64,000 nucleotides of DNA from Marinobacter arenosus (GTDB lineage Bacteria > Pseudomonadota > Gammaproteobacteria > Pseudomonadales > Oleiphilaceae). The notes under the pieces were generated by a model. It saw only the letters and a list, made by a program, of their open reading frames with translations, made no database searches and had not been told where the DNA came from. Where the stretch lies: positions 1,302,001 through 1,366,000 of the forward strand of contig NZ_JAHVAO010000001.1 of assembly GCF_019264345.1 (NCBI RefSeq), read 5' to 3'. Below, one piece after another: positions 16,700 through 25,467 of the stretch. A program made the position numbers and the translations under genes. Position 1 is the stretch's first letter. Each line of letters starts with the position of its first letter.

Positions 16700-17870
16700 G
16701 CGACCAGGGGTTGGCGGTGATCGGCTCCGCGCCCCGTTCAGTCACCAGAATCGTCTCACTGCAGCCAATCCCCCACTGCCCGGGCACGCGTAGACAGATC
16801 GGCAAATGAAACACCATGCCCGGCTTGAACTCGGTATTTCCTCCCCGGGCGATGAACCCGGAACCTTCCACCCACGAGGGTGGGAACTGGGCACCGACCG
16901 TGTACCCGAACACCCCGGAAAAGAAGACCATCCCCGCCAGTGGCGCCAGCGCCCGTTCCGCCGCCTGGGCGGCGGAATCAAAGGTGACACCCGGTCTCAC
17001 CGCTGCCAGCAGCGCATCCACAATCCGACGGCAGCCGTCGAATACCCGCCGCATGTCGGCAGACGGTTGGCCCGCCACCACCGTTTGCATCATGGGCGCC
17101 GTGTAGCGATGCCAGGCCGAACCAAACTCCAGGAAAACCGGTTCATCCGGCTCAATGCGGCAACGCTTGTGATTGGCATGAATCACGCTGCTGCGCACCC
17201 CGGCGGTTACGATGGGTTGCATGCTCATGAACTCACTGCCCGCCTCCAGCAACGCCCGGGCACCAACGGCAGCCACCTCGTTGTCGGTTATTCCAGGCCG
17301 AACGACAGCTACCGCGGCCCTCAGCCCCTCTGCCGTGATACTCGCGCTGCGACGCAACAGGCCGATTTCCATCTCGGATTTTATCAGACGGACTTTCTTG
17401 ACCAGCCCACCCGCGTCGACAAAGCGGACACCCGGCAACCGTTCTTTCAGGCCTTCCAGCACCCCCTGGCGAAGGGATCCGTGCCAGGCGTCGATGCCAA
17501 CGGTGTCGGCCGAGTCATTCAGGGCATCAATCAACGGGCCAAGCACTTCGCCGATGCCCTCCCACCGATACCCCGAAACCTGCCGGACGCGGGTGGTCAC
17601 CATGGCCGGGCCCATTTCGATGGAGGGCACCTGCAGTAACAGGGAGGAGGCGGTCACGACCAGGGCCACATGCACGGACACCTCGAAGGTGCTGTAGCCG
17701 GTCAGGTAGAAAATATCGGAACAGTCGGTCAACAGCAGCGCGTCTATGTCATCGGCTTCCATCCGATTACGGACGCGAGACAGTCTCTGATCGTATTCCT
17801 CAGGCGGGAATGGACATTCGGAGCCTCGCGATTGAAGCGACAACGCTTTCTGATAGGCATTGAAATCCAT
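16686..17870 (-). CDS. M24-fold protein lacking metal ligands, ectoine hydrolase-like
   Basis: 394 aa: creatinase N-terminal domain (about 1-155, including DALLLTDCSDIFYLTGYS) and pita-bread M24 domain (about 165-394). All canonical metal-binding positions appear lost: the first Asp pair region reads FLEFGSAWHRYTAP, the His region FGYTVGAQFPPSWVEG, and the first Glu region PGMVFHLPICLRV. Ectoine hydrolase DoeA lacks these ligands in the same way and has comparable motifs (KRYHCP, FHFMTG), so ectoine or a related amide may be the substrate. No other ectoine-degradation gene is adjacent. Alternative: a prolidase-like enzyme with another activity. Confidence 0.7.
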   Translation of the reverse strand: MDFNAYQKALSLQSRGSECPFPPEEYDQRLSRVRNRMEADDIDALLLTDCSDIFYLTGYSTFEVSVHVALVVTASSLLLQVPSIEMGPAMVTTRVRQVSGYRWEGIGEVLGPLIDALNDSADTVGIDAWHGSLRQGVLEGLKERLPGVRFVDAGGLVKKVRLIKSEMEIGLLRRSASITAEGLRAAVAVVRPGITDNEVAAVGARALLEAGSEFMSMQPIVTAGVRSSVIHANHKRCRIEPDEPVFLEFGSAWHRYTAPMMQTVVAGQPSADMRRVFDGCRRIVDALLAAVRPGVTFDSAAQAAERALAPLAGMVFFSGVFGYTVGAQFPPSWVEGSGFIARGGNTEFKPGMVFHLPICLRVPGQWGIGCSETILVTERGAEPITANPWSLNPV

Positions 17871-17978
17871 GGGAGCAACTCCTCAGTTGCATATACTAAT
17901 GAGATTGGACCCAAATTCGCCGTTGTACAACTTTCGGCCACCCCAACTGACCGGTAACCGGAATGGGAGGTCCCCAAT

Positions 17979-19103
17979 ATGCCCCGCAATCACGATGGAA
18001 CGGGCGCTTTTGAAGTCAGCGTGGAACTGGGTGCGCTCACCAGCATCGCCCACGATCCCCAGGTCGCCGTGCGAGTGGGCGCCGCCGTAGCGTCCCTGGT
18101 CAATGGCGTCGGCGGCGACCCGCTGCTCCAGCTTCGCCTGCTCCACCAGTCCCGCAGCCTTCTGTTCGATATGGGAGACAGTGGGCGCATGGCCCTGCGC
18201 TCGGCCCATCAGGTCAGCGACGTTTTCATCAGTCATGCTCATGCCGACCACATCGGCGGGTTCATGTGGTTCATGCGCAGTCGAATTGGCCACTTTCCAC
18301 CCTGCCGGCTGTTTGGGCCGCCGGGATTACTGGGGCACATTACCGGTATGATCCAGGGCGTGCTCTGGGACCGGGTGGAGGATCGCGGGCCCCGGTTTGT
18401 GGTTCATGAGTGGCACGGCGACCACCTCAAACGTTGGAAACTGAATGCGGGTGAAGGGCCGCCGGAACCCCTGGAAGATCAGGCGACGCCTGAGAATGTG
18501 ATTTACCAGGAACCGGAATTCCGGGTACGGGCGGCCATGCTGGATCACGGAACGCCGGTCATGGCCTTCTCCTGGGAGCCGTTCGGCAAACTCAATGTAC
18601 GAAAGAACGGTGTGGAGTCGCTCAAGGCCGAGCCCGGCCCCTGGCTGCACGATCTCAAGATGGCGGTACTGCGGAGCAATCCGGACACGCTGATCTCACC
18701 TGGCAATGGCTACAGCTACCGGGCCGAAGACCTCGCGGCCAGGCTGCTGATCCAGGCCCCCGGAGAGCCCGTGGTCTACGCCACCGATTTCGCGGACACA
18801 CGGGAAAACATCGAGAAGATGACCGTCCTGGCACGGGGCGCCCATACGCTGTTCTGCGAATCCTCCTTCATGCTGGAAGACGCAGACCAGGCCCGACGCA
18901 CCGGGCATCTGACGACGGAGGCCACCGCCCGCATCGCCAATGCGGCCGGGGTCCGACAACTGGTCGCCTTTCATTTCTCACACCGTTACGCCCGCCGGCG
19001 CGACAAGGTGTATTCCGAGCTTGGACGCTTCACTGACCGTTTGCTGGTTCCGGAGCGAGAAACGTCGCCATCTGCTTCCCAACCGACTCGATCGGTTCGG
19101 TAA
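17979..19103 (+). CDS. MBL-fold metallohydrolase, RNase Z-like
   Basis: 374 aa. Metal-binding motif ISHAHADHIGG (HxHxDH, about residues 83-93), further ligands in MLDHGTP, YATDFAD and the C-terminal AFHFSHRY, which together match the RNase Z/beta-CASP-less MBL pattern. A family insertion lies between about 130 and 190. Likely hydrolyses a phosphoester or ester; substrate unknown. ATG preceded by GGGAGG. Its final 74 bases overlap the end of the DUF2059-like gene on the opposite strand, so the last 24 residues are encoded antisense to that gene. Confidence 0.78.
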   Translation: MPRNHDGTGAFEVSVELGALTSIAHDPQVAVRVGAAVASLVNGVGGDPLLQLRLLHQSRSLLFDMGDSGRMALRSAHQVSDVFISHAHADHIGGFMWFMRSRIGHFPPCRLFGPPGLLGHITGMIQGVLWDRVEDRGPRFVVHEWHGDHLKRWKLNAGEGPPEPLEDQATPENVIYQEPEFRVRAAMLDHGTPVMAFSWEPFGKLNVRKNGVESLKAEPGPWLHDLKMAVLRSNPDTLISPGNGYSYRAEDLAARLLIQAPGEPVVYATDFADTRENIEKMTVLARGAHTLFCESSFMLEDADQARRTGHLTTEATARIANAAGVRQLVAFHFSHRYARRRDKVYSELGRFTDRLLVPERETSPSASQPTRSVR

Positions 19104-19860
19104 TGGCCCGCTGGATGCTGTTGGTCACCACCCGTGAAAAAGCCGCGCCCGGGCCGCTTTCCAGAAAATCCATGTACATCCCCATTTCCTGGGCGCCGAT
19201 CTTTTGATAGGTGTACAGGTAACTGTCGTACACCTGCTGCCCCACGACACCCCGAATGGTGCTGCGCTGGCTCTCGATCTGTTGCTTCAACTGATCGTAA
19301 TGCATGGAGTCACTGCTGAACGCCGCCATGGCCGTGGCCAAACCCAGTTGCACGGCGATGGTGGTATCCACGGCACTTTCGGTGGCCCGGGCCGCGCGAT
19401 CAAAACGGTCAAACATACGGGCCCGGTCCGTGCCCTGGTATTGCTTGTTCAGCTCAGGCGCTTTGGCCCGAATGTCGTTCCAGGCCGCGGGATTGGAGGC
19501 GGCAATCTCTGCCGCCGAGATCTTCCGGGCTACCGGCGTCTCATACCAGTCACGCACCGCCTCCAGCTGCTGGTCCGTGAGGTTCGCTTCCAGGTCCTTC
19601 ACGATCTGCTGCTCAATGTCGGCCGCGCGAAAACTGCTGCTGACCACATGTCCGATGGTCTCGGCCACCATCGGTGGCACTTGGCCGCCACGCTTCAGGC
19701 CATCGCGAATGCCCTGGCTCATCATGGCCGGGTACTGGGCAACGATGTCGTCAACCGGTGACGCGGCCAGCACCTGCTCGGGGCTCGGGGCCGCGAACAC
19801 GGGGCCGGCCGCGAACAGGCCGGCGACTAAAAGAGGTTTAACTAGGGTACCAAGCTTCAT
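19030..19860 (-). CDS. Exported DUF2059-like protein
   Basis: 276 aa with a signal peptide (MKLGTLVKPLLVAGLFAAG, cleavage near AFA/APS at about 24). The mature part is helical; the segment LTDQQLEAVRDWYETPVARKI resembles the DUF2059 core (usually ...FYxTPxGRKI), then a second helical half. Function unknown; periplasmic. I start at 19860, where the signal peptide begins, rather than the longer frame. Tail-to-tail overlap of 74 bp with the MBL gene. Confidence 0.7.
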   Translation of the reverse strand: MKLGTLVKPLLVAGLFAAGPVFAAPSPEQVLAASPVDDIVAQYPAMMSQGIRDGLKRGGQVPPMVAETIGHVVSSSFRAADIEQQIVKDLEANLTDQQLEAVRDWYETPVARKISAAEIAASNPAAWNDIRAKAPELNKQYQGTDRARMFDRFDRAARATESAVDTTIAVQLGLATAMAAFSSDSMHYDQLKQQIESQRSTIRGVVGQQVYDSYLYTYQKIGAQEMGMYMDFLESGPGAAFSRVVTNSIQRAITEPIESVGKQMATFLAPEPANGQ

Positions 19861-19901
19861 TTCTCTATCATCCCAATGTGTGATTGCCCCGTTTATGACA
19901 C

Positions 19902-20669
19902 GTGTTCCGCTCATTCATCAAGCAATCCCTGGGCTCCGGAGATGACAGTTTGGTAGGGAAACTCGGAAAACCCTGGCGCCGGCGCAAACGGCGCCGACAA
20001 CCCCGGCGTAATGTCTGGCGTTCCCGCGCCAAATGGTATGGGTTGCCCGTACTTGGTCTTCTGATGGGAACCTGGGCCACTCTTCGGTTCAGCCTGCTGG
20101 CGCCCGATCCGCCGGCCAACCCCGATAACCTCTGCGAGATCTTCCGGGAGCACCCGGTGTGGTACGACTACGCCCGCGAGTCACAATCCCGGTGGGGCAC
20201 CCCCATCGCCACCCAGATGGCCTTCGTATACTACGAATCGTCGTTTCGCAGCCATGCGAGGCCACCCAGGACACTGTTGTGGGGATTGATTCCGTGGACA
20301 CGGCCCACGTCGGCCTACGGCTATGCCCAGGCCCTGGATCCAGCCTGGCAGGAATACCTGGAAGCGAACGGCGACGGCTGGTTCACCGTTCGCACTGACA
20401 TGGAACACGCGCTGGATTTTGTCGGGTGGTATAACCGTTTGACCCACCAGCAGCTGGGCGTTTCATTCTACAGCCCGCGCCGCCTCTACCTGGCCTACCA
20501 CGAGGGACGAGGCGGCTACAGCCGCAGGACCTACGAGAGCAAACCGGCCATCCAGTCGCTGGCCTCCCGAGTGCAAAGCCGTGCCTTCCGCTACGACAAT
20601 CAACTCCAGACCTGCGAGCAGGAATTCCAGTGCTGGCGCTGGTATCAGTTCTGGCCGTTTTGTGGATAA
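19902..20669 (+). CDS. Membrane-anchored lytic transglycosylase-like (SLT) protein
   Basis: 255 aa. A strongly basic N-terminus (WRRRKRRRQPRR) is followed by one membrane helix (about residues 46-66), so the C-terminal domain is periplasmic. That domain has a goose-lysozyme/SLT pattern: MAFVYYESSFRSHARP with the candidate catalytic Glu, then the AYGYAQAL and LAYHEGRGGY segments. Likely cleaves or binds peptidoglycan glycan strands. GTG start at 19902 lacks a clear ribosome-binding site; TTG at 19950 with GGAGA 7 bases upstream is a good alternative. Four cysteines near the C-terminus may form disulfides. Confidence 0.7.
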   Translation: MFRSFIKQSLGSGDDSLVGKLGKPWRRRKRRRQPRRNVWRSRAKWYGLPVLGLLMGTWATLRFSLLAPDPPANPDNLCEIFREHPVWYDYARESQSRWGTPIATQMAFVYYESSFRSHARPPRTLLWGLIPWTRPTSAYGYAQALDPAWQEYLEANGDGWFTVRTDMEHALDFVGWYNRLTHQQLGVSFYSPRRLYLAYHEGRGGYSRRTYESKPAIQSLASRVQSRAFRYDNQLQTCEQEFQCWRWYQFWPFCG

Positions 20670-20675
20670 CCGCCG

Positions 20676-21575
20676 CTACGGCGACGTGTTGATCTCGATG
20701 GCCGTTTCCAGTGCCTTGAGTCGATCCACCAGATATTCCATGACGATCCGCACCCTGGCCATCTGCTGGGTGTCCTGGCTCACGTGTAGCCACAGGTCGA
20801 CGCTCTCGCCTTCCAATGGTTCCGACAGCCGACGAAGCTCCCGGGAGTTCTCCCCGAGGTAACAGGGCAACACGGCCAAGCCAGCACCGGCACAGGCCAG
20901 CGCGTGCATGGATTGGAGGCTGTTGCATCGAATCAGTGACTGGGCGTTCTTGAGGTGTTTGCGGTACCAGCGTCCGGTCGCCAGATGGCTGAAGGTTTCA
21001 TCGGGAATAATCCAGACACAGTCTTCCGGATGATTCTCGATGTCCATATCCCGGTGCCGACGGCAGTATCGCGCTGAGCCGTAAACCGCAGAATCAACGG
21101 CCGCAATCCGCTCACCATCCAGGGTCGCCTGGGGCTTGTTTTCGCATCGCAGGGTCAGGTCGGCTTCCCGGTGGCTCAGGTTGGCCACGTCGTTGTCGGT
21201 CAGCACTTCCAGCTCGATGTCGGGGAACTCGCGGACCAGCTCCGCCAGAATCGGGCTGAGCAGCGCGTTCATGGTGGCGTCTTCCGCCGCCAGCCGAACC
21301 TTGCCAACCGGGGAGGCATCCTGACCAACCAGCTTTCGCTCCAGATTCTCCATGGCCACTGCCAGCCTTTCGGCTTCCCGAAACGCGGTTTCACCGACCG
21401 GCGTAAGCTGTAATCCATCCCGGTTCCGTTCAAAGAACTGCACCCCCATCGACTCTTCCATCTGATCAAGTCGACGCAAAACAGTGGTTTGGTGCACACC
21501 CAGCATTTCACCGGCCCTGGCAAGCGTTCCGCCTATTGCCAGGGCACGTATATATCGAAGATAATCCCAATCCAT
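20676..21575 (-). CDS. LysR family transcriptional regulator
   Basis: 299 aa. Winged helix-turn-helix at residues 1-60 (YLRYIRALAIGGTLARAGEMLGVHQTTVLRRLDQME) and effector-binding domain from about 90. The helix-turn-helix with VHQTTVLRRLDQ and the weakly conserved start distinguish it from classic LysR members. Divergent from the 64-aa orphan gene; the 130 bp between them contain TGCATATTTGCA (21582-21593), a possible operator. The target is unknown. Confidence 0.85.
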   Translation of the reverse strand: MDWDYLRYIRALAIGGTLARAGEMLGVHQTTVLRRLDQMEESMGVQFFERNRDGLQLTPVGETAFREAERLAVAMENLERKLVGQDASPVGKVRLAAEDATMNALLSPILAELVREFPDIELEVLTDNDVANLSHREADLTLRCENKPQATLDGERIAAVDSAVYGSARYCRRHRDMDIENHPEDCVWIIPDETFSHLATGRWYRKHLKNAQSLIRCNSLQSMHALACAGAGLAVLPCYLGENSRELRRLSEPLEGESVDLWLHVSQDTQQMARVRIVMEYLVDRLKALETAIEINTSP

Positions 21576-21707
21576 AATAACTGCATATTTGCAACGTGAG
21601 TAAGGATTTTACCGTATTACTACTGCAAAAAAGAACCCTTACACTCTCTCGTAAATTAAAGGTAGATCGCTAACTAATTCACCCAAGTAAGTAAGGAGGA
21701 AGGCGCT

Positions 21708-21902
21708 ATGACTCAGAACCATATCGCAACTGTTCACCCGCTGCCGTCCACGATCCTCCACAATAGTGCTGAGGTCAGGCGCCAGTATACCCGCGCTGCT
21801 TCCAAGCAGGCGGTTCAGTTTATCAGCCGTAAGATTCGTTCCTGGAACAGGAAAGCAGGAGCAGTTTCACCGGATATGACTCAGATGCAGGGCGGTCACT
21901 AA
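21708..21902 (+). CDS. Small basic orphan protein (64 aa)
   Basis: Preceded by AAGGAGGAAGGCGCT, a near-ideal ribosome-binding site, and followed by a strong intrinsic terminator, so expression as its own unit is well supported. The middle is basic and helical (RRQYTRAASKQAVQFISRKIRSWNRK), reminiscent in style of DUF1127-type small proteins but without their conserved tryptophan/aspartate pattern. No membrane segment. Function unknown. Divergent from the LysR gene, which may control it. Confidence 0.7.
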   Translation: MTQNHIATVHPLPSTILHNSAEVRRQYTRAASKQAVQFISRKIRSWNRKAGAVSPDMTQMQGGH

Positions 21903-21963
21903 AACCCGATCTGAGCAGGCGCGGGACGCGCGAAGCTGAAAACCGCACATAAGGATTTGAGAG

Positions 21964-21996
21964 CGCCGGTGACACCGAAAGGGTCACCGGCGTTTT
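21964..21996 (+). terminator. Intrinsic terminator after the 64-aa gene
   Basis: CGCCGGTGAC pairs perfectly with GTCACCGGCG (10 bp, loop ACCGAAAGG) and is followed by TTTT. It lies 62 bases after the stop codon and before the convergent acyl-CoA synthetase gene. Confidence 0.85.
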
Positions 21997-22007
21997 ACGT
22001 CCAGGAC

Positions 22008-23690
22008 TCAGAATTCCCAGACCACCTTCTTCTTCTGACCGAACCACTCGTCCATTTTTCGATTGTAGAAGTCTTCGATCACGTTGCGCTTGATTTTCAT
22101 GGTCGGGGTCAGCATGCCGTTCTCCATGGTCCAGGGTTCCTTGACGACCACGACAAAGGCCAGCTTCTCATGGGCCTCGCATTGAGCGTTCACGGCGTCC
22201 AGTTCCCGGGCGAGTTCCTGCTCCAGTTCCCCGCGATCCCCGCCCGACAGCAGCTCACCCCGGGCTTCCTCTGACAACAGAACCATCAGGCAGGGTTGCG
22301 GCTGATTCGCACCGGCCACACACACCACTTCAGCCTTCGGGTGATTAAACCGGCTCTCGATCGGCACCGGAACCACGTACTTGCCTTTCGCGGTCTTGAA
22401 CAGATCCTTGACCCGCCCGGTGATACGCAGGCAACCATCACTGTCGATCTCGCCCATATCGCCGGTCTTCAGGAAGCCATCGTCGGTGACGTCCTCCCGG
22501 GTTTTTTCCTCGTTCTTGTAGTACCCGAGCATCTGACCGGGGCTCTTGACCTGGACTTCTCCCCCTTCAGCGATGCGATGCTCCACGCCCGGATTGGCAT
22601 TACCCACGGTGCCCACCTTGGCCTGGCCCGGCCGGTTGGCATGGGAATAGCCAAAGTTTTCCGACATGCCATACACTTCCAGCAATTCCAGACCCAGGTT
22701 CCGGTACCAGGCAATGATGTCCGCAGACAGCGGCGCGGCACCGGTCAGCGCGGCGCGACAATGATCCAGCCCCAACTGCTTCAGCACCTTCTTTTTCACC
22801 AGCGAGCGGACCACCGGGATGTTGAACAACAGCTTCTGTTTCTTCGGCGGCAGCTTGGCGTTCACCCCCAGGTAGAACTTCATCCAGAGGCGGGGCACCG
22901 AGAAGAACAGCGTCGGCCGCGCTCGCTGAAGATCCTCCTGGAAGGTATCGAGGGAATTGGCAAAATACAGATGGAAACCGTAATACAACGACTGGGTTTC
23001 CACCGCCGCGCGTTCCGCCACATGGGCCAGGGGCAGGTACGACAGCATGCGCTCCTCGCCAGAAACGGGGAACAGCTGCTGGAGACCGTCGGCCACTGAA
23101 ATCATGGTCCGGAAACTGTGCATAACGCCCTTGGGCCGTCCGGTACTGCCGGAGGTGTAGACCAGGGTCGCCAGTGAATCCGGATCCGGCAACTTGAGTT
23201 CCGCCGGCTCGTTCTGCGCCACCAGATCAACCCATTTCGGCGTATCGTCCCTCGGCGACATGGGCAGCGAGATAATCGGAAGATCCTCGGGGATATGGCC
23301 CTTGATGTCATTCCAGCCATCGGCGGTGCCATCCAGCTTGCCAAGGAACATCAGCTTGGCCTCACTGTGCTCAAGCACATAGGCAGCGGTGTCTCCGTTC
23401 AGGGTCGGATACAGAGGCACCGATGCATGACCGGCGGCCCAGATGGCAAGATCTGCCAGAATCCAGTGCGCGCTATTCTTGCCCAGTATGGCAATGTTGC
23501 TCCGGTCCGGAAGGTCCAGGCTGTTCAGGTACGCTGCAATTCGGGACACCTGGTCGGCGGCGTCTTTCCAGGTGATGTCCTCCACCCGGCCGTCACTGAA
23601 GGGTTGGGTGAGATAGACTTTGTCAGGCGTTTGTTTCGCCCAGTAATAGAGGCAATGCAGGGAGGTCTGCTTTTGCGGATCGACAGCCAT
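22008..23690 (-). CDS. AMP-forming long-chain acyl-CoA synthetase
   Basis: 560-aa adenylate-forming enzyme that activates fatty or other carboxylic acids to acyl-CoA. P-loop LVYTSGSTGRPKGVMHS (about residues 174-190), LEVYGMSENFGYS, DGFLKTGDMGEIDSDGCLRITGR and the C-terminal lysine region EPWTMENGMLTPTMKIKR (about 510-527), where the catalytic lysine is expected. It is the long-chain FadD15/ACSBG-like subtype by its LPLAHVAERA and the C-terminal KMDEWF. No beta-oxidation gene adjoins it. ATG start with AAGGAG upstream. Confidence 0.88.
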   Translation of the reverse strand: MAVDPQKQTSLHCLYYWAKQTPDKVYLTQPFSDGRVEDITWKDAADQVSRIAAYLNSLDLPDRSNIAILGKNSAHWILADLAIWAAGHASVPLYPTLNGDTAAYVLEHSEAKLMFLGKLDGTADGWNDIKGHIPEDLPIISLPMSPRDDTPKWVDLVAQNEPAELKLPDPDSLATLVYTSGSTGRPKGVMHSFRTMISVADGLQQLFPVSGEERMLSYLPLAHVAERAAVETQSLYYGFHLYFANSLDTFQEDLQRARPTLFFSVPRLWMKFYLGVNAKLPPKKQKLLFNIPVVRSLVKKKVLKQLGLDHCRAALTGAAPLSADIIAWYRNLGLELLEVYGMSENFGYSHANRPGQAKVGTVGNANPGVEHRIAEGGEVQVKSPGQMLGYYKNEEKTREDVTDDGFLKTGDMGEIDSDGCLRITGRVKDLFKTAKGKYVVPVPIESRFNHPKAEVVCVAGANQPQPCLMVLLSEEARGELLSGGDRGELEQELARELDAVNAQCEAHEKLAFVVVVKEPWTMENGMLTPTMKIKRNVIEDFYNRKMDEWFGQKKKVVWEF

Positions 23691-23840
23691 TCACGGCTCC
23701 TTGTTGTTGTTATCGGACGGTGGTTTTGTAGAATCCGGTGCCCCTCATAGTAGCGGTATTTTCCAGCCGCTCAATAGCCACAAGCTTCCGCACGAATCGC
23801 CAAAGCCACCACAAATGAGCAATAGTTCACACTTTTCTCC

Positions 23841-23868
23841 GTGACAAGCCCCGAACCTGGTCTAGAGT
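23841..23868 (+). promoter_or_regulatory. Candidate sigma-70 promoter of the 35-aa gene
   Basis: GTGACA (23841-23846), 16-bp spacer, TAGAGT (23863-23868), about 45 bp upstream of the microprotein start. Moderate match to consensus. Confidence 0.35.
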
Positions 23869-23912
23869 GACACCTGAAGCGTAACGGTTCTCGCCACTGG
23901 TAGGAGGTGACC

Positions 23913-24020
23913 ATGAAGACATCGTCCCGCTCATTCCTGATTTTCCCCGCGTGGGGCGTCATCCTGATGGGCTCCGGTGCCTTCCTTTACTGCGCTTATG
24001 CGGGCCTGCTCGGTACCTGA
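23913..24020 (+). CDS. 35-aa single-helix membrane microprotein
   Basis: Too short for usual annotation. The ATG is preceded by TAGGAGGTGACC, a perfect anti-Shine-Dalgarno match at good spacing. The product starts with polar KTSSRS followed by one hydrophobic helix (about residues 8-33: FLIFPAWGVILMGSGAFLYC and on), ending GLLGT. It would sit in the inner membrane. A candidate promoter lies upstream. It precedes the GST-like gene by about 95 bases and may share its transcript. Function unknown. Confidence 0.6.
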   Translation: MKTSSRSFLIFPAWGVILMGSGAFLYCAYAGLLGT

Positions 24021-24114
24021 ACCTCCGGGACTGGCCCCGACAGACTGAACACTGGCCTGGTACTGGTCGCATCCTGCTGTACACTGCGCTTTTCCGAGAA
24101 TGGATGCGTCTTTC

Positions 24115-25029
24115 ATGTCAGATCTTGTGCTGTTCCATTACCCCATGTCGCCTTTTTCCGAAAAAATCCGGGCGATGCTGGGATACGCCAACCTCTCCTG
24201 GTCATCCGTCATCGTGCGTGAAATGCCCCCTCGTCCGGAGCTGAACATCCTGGCCGGCGGCTATCGCAAGGTTCCGGTTGCCCAATTGGGCGCCGACATT
24301 TTTTGCGACACTCGAACGATCGCCGCCGAAATTGCTCGCCTGGCGGACAAGCCGGAACTGATTCTGGAGCAACAGCCCGAGGACGTTCAGGCCTTTGTTG
24401 AGGCGGTCGATCTGGACATTTTCATGGCCTGCGTGATTTCGGCCAGTGACGGCCGGCTGCTGCGCAAATTGATCCGCGAGACCTCCCTGCTTCATGCCCT
24501 CCGGTTCCTCAAGGACCGGATCAGCATGGGCAAGAAATCCAGGGTCAAAACAGTGCGCGGCGCCGAGGCGAAGGACAAGGTGATGGCCCACCTTGCCGAT
24601 CTCGAGCGCCGACTGGACCACGACTTCCTGTTCGGCACCACCCCCTGTATCGCCGATTTCTCGGCCTACCACGGGCTGTGGTTTGTTTGCGAATTGGCTG
24701 GCAAGCCCTGGCTGCGGGATTTCCCGAAAGTGGGCTCGTGGATGGCCCGCATGAAAGCCTTCGGCCACGGAAACGCTCAGGACCTGTCCGCAGACGAGGC
24801 GATTGCGCGCGCCCGGCACGCCGAGCCCAGGGAGCTGCCGTCTGGTGGCGATAACGAGATGCTGGGCACCGAGGTGAGCGTGGCGCCGACGGACTATGGT
24901 CGCGATCCGGTCACCGGCACCCTCGTCCATGCCGGCGCCCGCGAAGCGATCCTTGCCCGCAACGTCCCCGAAACGGGGCCGTTACACGTGCACTTTCCCA
25001 AACAGGGGTTCCGGATCAAACCGGCGTAA
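24115..25029 (+). CDS. Glutathione S-transferase family protein
   Basis: 304 aa, longer than the usual 200-220 aa. Thioredoxin-fold N-terminal domain (LVLFHYPMSPFSEKIRAML with Ser/Tyr at the usual catalytic region, KVPVAQLG as the cis-proline motif, about residues 5-75), then a helical C-terminal domain (FGTTPCIADFSAYHGLWF). Residues 235-304 form an extra tail (PVTGTLVHAGAREAILAR) of unknown role. Cytosolic. I prefer ATG 24115 over ATG 24100 because the fold begins directly there; ribosome-binding evidence is weak for both. Tail-to-tail with the Lrp gene. Confidence 0.8.
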   Translation: MSDLVLFHYPMSPFSEKIRAMLGYANLSWSSVIVREMPPRPELNILAGGYRKVPVAQLGADIFCDTRTIAAEIARLADKPELILEQQPEDVQAFVEAVDLDIFMACVISASDGRLLRKLIRETSLLHALRFLKDRISMGKKSRVKTVRGAEAKDKVMAHLADLERRLDHDFLFGTTPCIADFSAYHGLWFVCELAGKPWLRDFPKVGSWMARMKAFGHGNAQDLSADEAIARARHAEPRELPSGGDNEMLGTEVSVAPTDYGRDPVTGTLVHAGAREAILARNVPETGPLHVHFPKQGFRIKPA

Positions 25030-25031
25030 CC

Positions 25032-25460
25032 TCAACGCCGGAACCGGGTTTCCAGCACCACCGCCGAGTTGGTGCGCTCCACCCCCTCCAGATTGCCGAT
25101 GTCGTCCAGCACCGCGCTCAGTTCCTCCAGGGACTGAGCCTGGACGATCGCGATCAGATCGTACTCACCGCTCACCGAGAACAATTGCGACACCTGGGTA
25201 ATTTCCTCCAGCGCGGCGTTGGTTCTGGCCGTGAGCTTTTGCAGCACCTTAATCGAGACATGGGCCTCCACCTGGTTGGCGGAAAACTCGCCACCCAGCA
25301 GCACGGAATAGCCCCGAATGACGCCGCTGGCTTCCAGCCGGGCAATGCGATTCTGCACCGTGGATCTGGACACATGCAGGGTTCTGGCAAGGTCTGTGAT
25401 GCTCGCGCGGGCGTTCTGACGCAGCAGCATCAGCAGCTTCTGATCCTGTTTACCAATCAT
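25032..25460 (-). CDS. Lrp/AsnC family transcriptional regulator
   Basis: 142 aa. N-terminal helix-turn-helix (ARASITDLARTLHVSRSTVQNRIARLE, about residues 17-43) and C-terminal RAM ligand-binding domain from about 65. Family members sense amino acids. Divergent from astA; the 116 bp between them contains three ACTCAT repeats, so it probably controls arginine-succinyltransferase expression and its own. Confidence 0.9.
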   Translation of the reverse strand: MIGKQDQKLLMLLRQNARASITDLARTLHVSRSTVQNRIARLEASGVIRGYSVLLGGEFSANQVEAHVSIKVLQKLTARTNAALEEITQVSQLFSVSGEYDLIAIVQAQSLEELSAVLDDIGNLEGVERTNSAVVLETRFRR

Positions 25461-25467
25461 TTTGACA

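Noticed and set aside
16686..17870. Calling this an active Xaa-Pro aminopeptidase
   Set aside because: The metal-binding residues required for that activity are missing, so I call it M24-like with likely ectoine hydrolase-type chemistry.
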